This document shows positions 1 through 5,057 of a stretch of DNA of 8,975 nucleotides, in pieces. Numbering within the stretch: position 1 is the first letter of the stretch; each line of letters starts with the position of its first letter. The notes below the pieces were generated by a model, which ran no database searches, was not told where the DNA came from, and worked only from the letters and a program-made list of their open reading frames with translations. The position numbers were made by a program, and so were the translations under genes. This DNA is from Actinomycetota bacterium (GTDB taxonomy: Bacteria; Actinomycetota; Actinomycetes; S36-B12; UBA10799): the NCBI GenBank assembly GCA_030837445.1, contig JAUPKM010000164.1:1-8975 (forward strand), written 5' to 3'.

Positions 1-918
1 GACCGGTTGGTTGATCCCGCGGTGACCGAAGGTGAGCTTGTAGGTGTCCAGGCCGAGCGCGCGGCCCAGCAGTTGGTTTCCGAAGCAGATTCCGAACAGC
101 GGCAGGCCCGCGTCGAGCACCCCGCGGACCAGCTCGACCGCCCGGTCCGCAGCAGCCGGATCGCCTGGACCGTTGGACAGGAATACCCCGTCCGGGCTCA
201 TCGCCAAGATCTGCTCGAGGGTGGTGTCGGCCGGCACTACGTGGGTCTCGATCCCGCGCTCAGCCAGCCGATGCGGGGTCATCGATTTGATGCCGAGGTC
301 CACTGCCACCACGGTGAACTGCCGCTGCCCGATGGCAGCCACCGTGTAGGCCTCGGCGGTGGTCACTTCTGCGGTCAAGTTCGCGCCGGCCATCCCGGCG
401 GACGCCCGCACCTGTGCCACCAGATCATCGATGTGGCCGGTGGCGGCGTCGCCGGCGAAGACGCCTGCCCGCATTGCACCGGCCGATCGGAGGTGCCTGG
501 TGAGGGCGCGGGTGTCGACGTCGGCCACCCCGACGACCCCCGCCTCGATCAGAGCCTGTTCCAGCGAAGATTCAGCGCGCCAGCTGGAGGCGATCGGACT
601 GGGATCCCGCAGCACGAACCCGGCGACCCAGATCCGATCGGACTCAGCATCGTGGGAGTTCATCCCGGTGTTGCCGATGTGCGGCGCCGTCATCGCGACG
701 ATCTGCCGGTGGTAGGAGGGGTCGGTCAAGGTCTCCTGGTAGCCGGTCATCCCGGTCGCGAAAACGGCCTCGCCGAAAGCACTCCCGGCTGCTGCGAAGC
801 CGGAACCGGCGAAGTTTCGACCATCTTCCAGTACCAACACTGCTGGCGTCGGTTCCTTGTGCCGGGCGCCGGTCGAGCGAAGGTAGGGCGTACGAACGGT
901 GCCGGTGGGCGAAGTCAT
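1..918 (-). CDS. carA: Carbamoyl-phosphate synthase small (glutaminase) subunit, 3' end outside the window
   Basis: CarA hydrolyses glutamine and passes ammonia to CarB to form carbamoyl phosphate for pyrimidine and arginine synthesis in the cytoplasm. My own minus-strand translation gives 306 uninterrupted codons running off the left edge. The N-terminal CarA domain is clear (VLVLEDGRNFAG at 27-38, FATGMTGYQETLTDPSYHRQ at about 52-71, IGNTGMN). The class I glutamine amidotransferase domain begins at about residue 200, with FLSNGPGDP and the nucleophile elbow GICFGNQ (Cys278), then FGHRGINQPV at the edge. The catalytic His and Glu expected further on are outside the window. The ATG at 918 has a strong Shine-Dalgarno AAGGAGGA five bases upstream and overlaps the preceding stop as ATGA. 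The protein begins about 22 residues before the usual CarA start, with a basic, Pro/Thr-rich leader. It is the fifth gene of the operon; carB is expected next but is not visible. Confidence 0.97.
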   Translation of the reverse strand, partial: MTSPTGTVRTPYLRSTGARHKEPTPAVLVLEDGRNFAGSGFAAAGSAFGEAVFATGMTGYQETLTDPSYHRQIVAMTAPHIGNTGMNSHDAESDRIWVAGFVLRDPSPIASSWRAESSLEQALIEAGVVGVADVDTRALTRHLRSAGAMRAGVFAGDAATGHIDDLVAQVRASAGMAGANLTAEVTTAEAYTVAAIGQRQFTVVAVDLGIKSMTPHRLAERGIETHVVPADTTLEQILAMSPDGVFLSNGPGDPAAADRAVELVRGVLDAGLPLFGICFGNQLLGRALGLDTYKLTFGHRGINQPV

Positions 919-1493
919 GGCGTTCCTCCTTGCAGGGTCGGGTTGCCGGCGGGGAGCAGCGCCTCGCACGCCGCCAGCGCGGCCGCGTGCTCAGTCGCGC
1001 GGTCGCCATGAAATCCGGTGTCGACCAGTGCATCACCGAGTCGCCACCGGACGACGATGACACCGTCGCGTTCCAGTACCTGCCCGGCCAGCGCCCGATC
1101 GGCCCGGACGGAGTCAACCGACTCAATCGGAATGAAGATGTCCGGGGCGCCTTCGCGGGTGATTACCATCCCGGCAGGGATCACGTTGAGCGCAGCCGCG
1201 CTGGGCGCGCCAAGACCATGGGCGACGATCCGGTCGAGCCAGTCCCCCGCCCGACAGGTGCCCAGGTATCGTCCCTCACTGACTGCGAGCAGGGTGCCGA
1301 CCTCACCGGTGAACTCCGGCGGTGCCACGAGATCGGATTGCCTGCGAGCCCGGGCCCGCCACCCCCACCACATCCCGAGCACCGCAAGCAGGATCACCAC
1401 GATCATGACCACTGTCAGCGCCAGCCGTTCCGGCCACGCTGTGACACTCGGGCTGACCCTGTCAGTGGCGGCGATCATCAACTGCGAGGTCAT
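915..1493 (-). CDS. Conserved actinobacterial pyr-operon membrane protein with cytoplasmic PH-like domain, function unknown
   Basis: This 192-residue protein has no assigned function. It starts with about 23 polar residues, followed by one hydrophobic segment at about 24-45 (LALTVVMIVVILLAVLGMWW) and then a basic stretch (RARARR, 46-51). By the positive-inside rule the N-terminus lies outside and the remaining ~140 residues lie in the cytoplasm. That domain is rich in short beta-strands (FTGEVGTLLAVSEGRYLGT, VIVVRWRLGD), and from memory proteins at this locus are annotated as PH-like; Rv1382 occupies the same position in Mycobacterium tuberculosis. No catalytic motif is visible. It overlaps pyrC by ATGA at 1490-1493 and carA by ATGA at 915-918, so it is made with the pathway enzymes. 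A role in holding or regulating them at the membrane is only inference. A second ATG at codon 6 is possible, but the overlap favours 1493. Confidence 0.9.
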   Translation of the reverse strand: MTSQLMIAATDRVSPSVTAWPERLALTVVMIVVILLAVLGMWWGWRARARRQSDLVAPPEFTGEVGTLLAVSEGRYLGTCRAGDWLDRIVAHGLGAPSAAALNVIPAGMVITREGAPDIFIPIESVDSVRADRALAGQVLERDGVIVVRWRLGDALVDTGFHGDRATEHAAALAACEALLPAGNPTLQGGTP

Positions 1494-2827
1494 TTCGCGC
1501 CCACCACCGGCGAGGAGTCGAGCACCGTCGGACGACCCCGGAGGAAGGTGGCCCGCACCACGCCCGGCAACGTCATCCCCCGATAGGGAGTGTTACGACT
1601 GCGGCTCGCCGTCAACCTGGGGTCGACCGTCCAGTCGGCCTCCGGATCGACCAACGTGACGTTTGCCGGTTCCCCGACGGCCAGTGGTCGTCCTTGGCCG
1701 GGGATGCCGGAGATGGCAGCCGGAGCGTAGGACATCCGGTCGGCAACACCGGCCCAGTCCAACAGGCCGGGGCGGACCATGGTCTCGATCACGATCGACA
1801 GGGCGGTCTCCAATCCGATCATGCCCATCGCGGCCGCCGCCCACTCGCAGTCCTTATCCTCCACCGGATGCGGGGCGTGGTCCGTGGCGACGATATCGAT
1901 GGTGCCGTCGGCCAGCGCGGCCCGCAGTTCGGCGACATCTTCGGGTCTGCGCAGCGGCGGGTTCACCTTGTAGATCGGGTCGTAGGAGTCGGCCAGTGCC
2001 TCCGTCAACAACAGGTGGTGCGGGGTGACTTCCGCCGTCACGGCCACCCCACGACTCTTCGCCAGCCGGACCAACTCGACCGACCCGGCCGTCGACAGGT
2101 GGCAGATGTGCAGTCGGGACCCGACGTGCTGGGCGAGCAGGATGTCACGGGCGATGATCGCCTCCTCCGCCACCGCCGGCCAGCCGGTCAGGCCCAGCCT
2201 GCCGGAGAGCGGACCCTCATTCATCTGGGCGCCGACTGTCAGTCTCGGCTCCTGCGCATGCTGGGCGATGACGCCGTCGAACGCCTTCACATATTCCAGG
2301 GCGCGGCGCATCAGCGCCGGATCGTGCACGCAGATCCCGTCGTCGGAGAACACCCGCACCTGCGCCGCCGAAGTCGCCATCGCCCCCAGTTCGGCCAGAT
2401 GTTGGCCCTTCAGCCCCACCGTGACTGCCCCGATCGGCTGGACGTCGCACCAGCCGGCTGCGTGACCGAGTCGCCAGACCTGCTCCACGACTCCGGCGGT
2501 ATCTGCGACCGGATCTGTGTTGGCCATCGCGTGGACCGCCGTGAATCCTCCGAGCGCTGCGGCGCGGGTGCCGGACGCCACTGTCTCGGCGTCCTCCCTG
2601 CCGGGTTCGCGCAAGTGGGTGTGCAGGTCTACGAGTCCGGGCAACGCGATCAGTCCGGCCGCGTCCACTTCAAGCGGGGTGAGGTCCTGATCGTCGAGGT
2701 CAACCGCCAGCGTGCCTGGCTCACCGATCTTCTCGATTCGGCCGTCGGCAAGCAGCAGGTCAACCGGTTCCGCGCCGAGCACGGCTGCGCCGCGGATAAG
2801 TACCGGCCGTTGACGGGTGTCGGTCAT
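1490..2827 (-). CDS. pyrC: Dihydroorotase, type I
   Basis: PyrC reversibly cyclises N-carbamoyl-L-aspartate to dihydroorotate, the third step of UMP synthesis. The 445-residue protein is an amidohydrolase of normal length. Visible metal and active-site elements are DLHTHLREPG (His69 and His71), FSDDG (Asp162/Asp163), QHAQEP (His190), HICHLS (His243) and ATDHAPH (Asp316). The Asp in FSDDG, at the place where other dihydroorotases carry a carboxylated lysine, fits the type I enzymes of Aquifex and Bacillus, some of which work in complex with aspartate transcarbamoylase. The C-terminal beta-sandwich strand (LAVGEPANVTLVDPE) is also present. The ATG at 2827 overlaps the pyrB stop as ATGA and has GAGAGG seven bases upstream. 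The reading frame stays open further upstream to about 3163, but that part lies inside pyrB and is not coding. It is followed by the PH-like membrane protein. Confidence 0.98.
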   Translation of the reverse strand: MTDTRQRPVLIRGAAVLGAEPVDLLLADGRIEKIGEPGTLAVDLDDQDLTPLEVDAAGLIALPGLVDLHTHLREPGREDAETVASGTRAAALGGFTAVHAMANTDPVADTAGVVEQVWRLGHAAGWCDVQPIGAVTVGLKGQHLAELGAMATSAAQVRVFSDDGICVHDPALMRRALEYVKAFDGVIAQHAQEPRLTVGAQMNEGPLSGRLGLTGWPAVAEEAIIARDILLAQHVGSRLHICHLSTAGSVELVRLAKSRGVAVTAEVTPHHLLLTEALADSYDPIYKVNPPLRRPEDVAELRAALADGTIDIVATDHAPHPVEDKDCEWAAAAMGMIGLETALSIVIETMVRPGLLDWAGVADRMSYAPAAISGIPGQGRPLAVGEPANVTLVDPEADWTVDPRLTASRSRNTPYRGMTLPGVVRATFLRGRPTVLDSSPVVGAK

Positions 2828-3774
2828 CGTGAGACCTCTCGCTGAGTTGGTGCGCCGCCGAGGAGTAGGTAGAGCACCGCCATTCGGACTAGCACGCCGT
2901 TGCCGACCTGCTCGATGATCACAGAACGTTGGGAGTCGGCGACATCGGCGGTGATCTCCATCCCACGGTTCATCGGCCCCGGGTGCAACACGATCGCGGA
3001 GCCGGTCAGCATCGCAAGTCGATCCGCGTTCAGCCCGTAGCGGCGCGAGTACTCCCGCTCGGACGGGAAGTAGGACGCGTTCATCCGTTCCCGCTGGACC
3101 CGCAACATCATCACCGCATCGGTGGCCGTCAGCGGTTGATCCAACTCGTAGGACACCTCGCACGGCCAGGTCTCGACACCCACCGGCAGCAGCGTCGGCG
3201 GAGCCACCAGCGTCACGTCCGCTCCCAACGTGTCCAACAGCAGCACGTTCGACCGGGCGACCCGGGAATGCAGCACATCGCCGACGATCGTGACCCGGAC
3301 ACCCGCCAGGTCACCGGTAGGTCCGACCAGGTTTCGGCGGATCGTGTAGGCATCCAGCAACGCCTGGGTCGGATGCTCGTGCGAACCGTCGCCAGCGTTG
3401 ATCACCACGCCGTTGATCCAGCCGGAGGTGGCCAGCCGGTGCGGTGCCCCGGAGGCACCGTGCCGGATCACCACGGCGTCGGCACCCATCGCCTCCAACG
3501 TCAGGGCGGTGTCCTTCAGGCTCTCTCCCTTGGACACGCTGGAACCCTTGGCGGCGAAGTTGATCACGTCGGCCGACAACCGCTTGGCGGCTGCTTCAAA
3601 CGAGATCCGGGTCCGGGTGGAATCCTCGAAGAAGAGGTTGACCACCGTCCGACCGCGCAGCGTGGGCAACTTCTTGACGGGGCGACTCGCCACGGCAGCC
3701 AACTCACCAGCGGTGTCCAGGATCTTCACCGCCTGGTCACGGTCAAGGTCACCAGCGGACAGCAGATGCTTCAC
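2824..3774 (-). CDS. pyrB: Aspartate carbamoyltransferase catalytic subunit
   Basis: PyrB condenses carbamoyl phosphate with aspartate to give N-carbamoyl-aspartate, the committed step of pyrimidine synthesis. The 316-residue length is typical of the catalytic chain. The carbamoyl-phosphate loop FFEDSTRTR has Ser52-Thr-Arg-Thr-Arg56. SKGES (Lys82) supplies the residues reaching into the neighbouring subunit's site. IRH (Arg104, His105) and HEHPTQALLD (His134 to Gln137) follow, and LHPGPMNRGMEI lies in the aspartate-binding half. No regulatory chain PyrI is nearby, as is usual in actinobacteria, so the enzyme may be a bare trimer or associate with PyrC; the latter is inference. The start is GTG at 3774, overlapping the pyrR stop as GTGA, with GGGAG five bases upstream. 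It overlaps pyrC by four bases at its other end. Confidence 0.98.
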   Translation of the reverse strand: MKHLLSAGDLDRDQAVKILDTAGELAAVASRPVKKLPTLRGRTVVNLFFEDSTRTRISFEAAAKRLSADVINFAAKGSSVSKGESLKDTALTLEAMGADAVVIRHGASGAPHRLATSGWINGVVINAGDGSHEHPTQALLDAYTIRRNLVGPTGDLAGVRVTIVGDVLHSRVARSNVLLLDTLGADVTLVAPPTLLPVGVETWPCEVSYELDQPLTATDAVMMLRVQRERMNASYFPSEREYSRRYGLNADRLAMLTGSAIVLHPGPMNRGMEITADVADSQRSVIIEQVGNGVLVRMAVLYLLLGGAPTQREVSR

Positions 3775-4340
3775 GAGGACTCCCCGGCCGGGACGCGGGG
3801 ATCCTCGCCCACCAGCACCGCGTCGAGGCCATCCTCTTCTCGGAGTCGCACCCGGACGGTCTCGAACGTGGCGGTCGGCAGATTCTTGCCGATGTGGTCC
3901 GGTCGGATCGGCAGTTCCCGGTGGCCGCGATCGACCAGTACCGCCAAGCGCACAGCCCGGGGGCGGCCGATATCGGTCAGCGCATCCAACGCGGCCCGGA
4001 CCGATCGGCCGCTGAACAATACGTCGTCCACCAACACGACCGTCCGGCCGTCGATCCCGGTCGCCGGGATCTCAGTGTGATCCAACGCCCGCGGCGGGCG
4101 CAACTGCAGGTCGTCGCGGTAGAGCGTGATGTCCAGCGAGCCGACGGGGACCTCGACGCCCTCGATCTGGGAGATTCGCCCTGCGAGTCGTCTGGCCAAC
4201 TGCGCGCCCCGAGTGGGAATTCCCAGTAGCACCAACGAGTCCGCGCCCTTGTTGCGCTCCAGGATCTCGTGCGCAATCCGGGTCAGCGCCCGGTCAATAT
4301 CACCGGCGTCCAACACCTGGCGCATACCGTCGATGGACAT
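3771..4340 (-). CDS. pyrR: Bifunctional PyrR: pyr mRNA-binding regulator / uracil phosphoribosyltransferase
   Basis: PyrR binds a conserved loop in pyr mRNA when UMP or UTP is high, and also has uracil phosphoribosyltransferase activity (uracil + PRPP to UMP). The 189-residue protein is of normal length with a type I phosphoribosyltransferase fold. Seen here are LLGIPTRGAQLARRLA (residues 38-53), SLDITLYRDDL (68-78), the PRPP-binding loop VVLVDDVLFSGRS (101-113, acidic pair Asp105/Asp106) and VLVDRGHRELP. The FSGRS form of the loop is usual in actinobacteria, where Bacillus has YTGRT. The ATG at 4340 is favoured over Met6 because AAGGAG lies five bases upstream. It is the first gene of the operon. 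A PyrR-binding loop lies directly before its Shine-Dalgarno, so the protein probably represses its own translation and, through the coupled overlaps, the rest of the operon. Confidence 0.98.
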   Translation of the reverse strand: MSIDGMRQVLDAGDIDRALTRIAHEILERNKGADSLVLLGIPTRGAQLARRLAGRISQIEGVEVPVGSLDITLYRDDLQLRPPRALDHTEIPATGIDGRTVVLVDDVLFSGRSVRAALDALTDIGRPRAVRLAVLVDRGHRELPIRPDHIGKNLPTATFETVRVRLREEDGLDAVLVGEDPRVPAGESS

Positions 4341-4345
4341 CGCGA

Positions 4346-4351
4346 CTCCTT
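4346..4351 (-). promoter_or_regulatory. pyrR Shine-Dalgarno, abutting the PyrR-binding hairpin
   Basis: AAGGAG on the minus strand lies five bases before the pyrR ATG and fixes the start at 4340. It begins only one or two bases after the 3' arm of the PyrR-binding hairpin. A PyrR-bound, stabilised hairpin would therefore lie within the footprint of an initiating ribosome. Confidence 0.8.
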
Positions 4352-4352
4352 C

Positions 4353-4370
4353 CCCGCCTCACAGGACGGG
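4353..4370 (-). promoter_or_regulatory. PyrR-binding RNA loop in the pyr operon leader
   Basis: The minus-strand RNA reads CCCGUCCUGUGAGGCGGG. The central UCCUGUGAGGC (4366 down to 4356) matches the core UCCNGNGAGGY of the PyrR-binding loop known from Bacillus at every specified base. It folds into a six-pair stem (CCCGUC with GGCGGG, one U-G pair) closed by the hexaloop CUGUGA. Neither a terminator with a U tract nor an antiterminator stem is visible around it, so Bacillus-type attenuation is unlikely. The position against the Shine-Dalgarno fits PyrR-dependent translational repression as described for Mycobacterium smegmatis. The match is seen directly; the mechanism is inference from that family. 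Confidence 0.85.
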
Positions 4371-4392
4371 CTGTTAAAGGAACTTCGAGGTA

Positions 4393-4398
4393 AAACTA
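4393..4398 (-). promoter_or_regulatory. Candidate -10 element for the pyr operon (weak)
   Basis: TAGTTT on the minus strand fits the actinobacterial TAnnnT -10 pattern. It would place transcription start near 4386, giving a leader of about 46 bases that includes the whole PyrR loop. No recognisable -35 hexamer is found 16-19 bases upstream. Another promoter further into the 4400-4480 region is equally possible. Confidence 0.2.
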
Positions 4399-4453
4399 CT
4401 CGCACCCGTCCGCAGCAGCGAGCACCGCCTCCTACTACCTGCAACCGGCAAGA

Positions 4454-4472
4454 TTGCTACTCTGAGTAACAA
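4454..4472. promoter_or_regulatory. Putative BldD operator (BldD box) between bldD and pyrR
   Basis: TTGCTACTCTGAGTAACAA is a 19-base palindrome centred on T4463 with one asymmetric pair (C4457 against A4469). Compared with the published Streptomyces BldD consensus nTnACnC(A/T)GnGTnAn, eight of nine specified bases match; only the left outer T is a C. The centre lies 63 bases before the bldD ATG and 123 before the pyrR ATG. BldD is known to bind its own promoter in Streptomyces, so autoregulation is the simplest reading. The site may also affect the divergent pyr promoter. No second clear box was seen in this intergenic region. Confidence 0.75.
4458..4463 (+). promoter_or_regulatory. Candidate bldD -10 element inside the BldD box
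   Basis: TACTCT fits the TAnnnT -10 pattern and lies within the left half and centre of the palindrome, where bound BldD would block RNA polymerase. The start of transcription would be near 4470, giving a leader of about 56 bases. No good -35 hexamer is visible about 17 bases upstream, so the call is weak and rests mainly on position. Confidence 0.3.
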
Positions 4473-4525
4473 CGCGCGGCGCTGACCGGACAGACAGCCC
4501 GCGACTTTTCGGCGAGGGGTTGTCC

Positions 4526-5020
4526 ATGGAGAAGAGTTACGCCAAGGCGCTTGGGCAAAAACTGCGTTCGATCCGTCAGCAGCAGAGTCTGAGCCTGCAG
4601 GGCGTGGAGCAGAAGTCAGGCGGCCGGTGGAAGGCCGTCGTGATCGGTTCCTACGAGCGCGGCGACCGAGCGGTGACCGTGGCGAAGCTGGCCGAACTCG
4701 CCGACTTCTATCAGGTGCCAGTGGTGGAACTGTTGCCCGAGAGCAGCACGACGGGCGGCGGATCCGAGCCACCCGCGAAGCTGACCCTGAACCTCGAGGC
4801 GCTCGGCCAGGTCAACGCAGAGCAGGCGGGCCCGTTGGTGAGATATGCGGCGTCGATCCAATCCCAACGCGGCGACTACAACGGCAAGGTGCTTTCGATC
4901 CGGCAAGAGGACCTACGAGCGTTGGCGGCTATCTACGACGAGACCCCGGCGGGTCTTGCGGACATGCTCATCAACTGGGGCGTACTGCCCGCGGAGTCTC
5001 GCTCCGCGGCTGAGGGCTGA
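4526..5020 (+). CDS. bldD: BldD-type developmental transcription regulator, c-di-GMP responsive
   Basis: BldD is a global repressor of sporulation genes in Streptomyces that dimerises through cyclic-di-GMP. This 164-residue protein has an N-terminal XRE-type helix-turn-helix (about 8-70) with the family-typical SGGRWKAVVIGSYERGDRAV (31-50). A Gly/Ser/Pro linker (72-84) follows, then the C-terminal ligand domain from about 86. The c-di-GMP signature RxD-x8-RxxD is intact: Arg115-Gly-Asp117, eight residues, Arg126-Gln-Glu-Asp129, within IQSQRGDYNGKVLSIRQED. Ligand binding is therefore likely. The ATG at 4526 has GAGGGG six bases upstream; an in-frame TTG at 4520 abuts that site and is rejected. 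The last codons overlap a GC hairpin, and a 7-base tandem repeat spans the stop. It is divergent from pyrR, as neighbours of bldD are in Streptomyces, and convergent with pyk. Confidence 0.96.
   Translation: MEKSYAKALGQKLRSIRQQQSLSLQGVEQKSGGRWKAVVIGSYERGDRAVTVAKLAELADFYQVPVVELLPESSTTGGGSEPPAKLTLNLEALGQVNAEQAGPLVRYAASIQSQRGDYNGKVLSIRQEDLRALAAIYDETPAGLADMLINWGVLPAESRSAAEG
4989..5009. terminator. Perfect GC-rich inverted repeat at the end of bldD, possible bidirectional terminator
   Basis: CCGCGGAG, a five-base loop TCTCG and CTCCGCGG form an eight-pair perfect stem nine bases before the bldD stop. The hairpin is symmetrical, so it could act on transcripts from both bldD and the convergent pyk, lying about 49 bases past the pyk stop. 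No U tract follows on either strand. It may be a tractless terminator of the kind reported in actinobacteria, or simply coding sequence for PAESRSAA. Confidence 0.35.
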
Positions 5021-5034
5021 GGGCTGAGGGCTGG
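5008..5034 (+). repeat. Short tandem repeat, GGCTGAG x3 plus a partial fourth copy, across the bldD stop
   Basis: Three exact head-to-tail copies of GGCTGAG (5008-5028) are followed by GGCTGG. The bldD stop TGA at 5018-5020 lies across the second copy. Because the first two copies already contain the stop, gain or loss of a single copy would not change the protein. The repeat fills most of the 37-bp gap between bldD and pyk. Confidence 0.85.
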
Positions 5035-5057
5035 AGCACGCCCACCCATCCAACCGG

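Noticed and set aside
7..1011. Long plus-strand open frame opposite carA
   Set aside because: It mirrors a well-conserved CarA on the other strand. Its translation has no family motif, and long antisense frames are normal in GC-rich DNA.
1694..2845. Plus-strand open frame opposite pyrC
   Set aside because: It is a shadow of pyrC: low-complexity Arg/Gly/His-rich translation, no ribosome site, and complete overlap with a confident gene.
2828..3163. Upstream extension of the pyrC reading frame
   Set aside because: It lies wholly inside pyrB. The ATG at 2827 with GAGAGG and the ATGA overlap gives the normal dihydroorotase N-terminus.
2929..4080. Plus-strand open frame opposite pyrB and pyrR
   Set aside because: It spans parts of two confident minus-strand genes and has no recognisable domain.
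4520..4525. TTG two codons upstream as the bldD start
   Set aside because: It directly abuts the GAGGGG ribosome site, leaving no spacing. The ATG at 4526 has a six-base spacer and the usual BldD N-terminus.
4341..4525. Attenuator or riboswitch in the pyr leader
   Set aside because: No terminator hairpin with a U tract and no known riboswitch pattern is visible; the only clear RNA element is the PyrR loop at the ribosome site.
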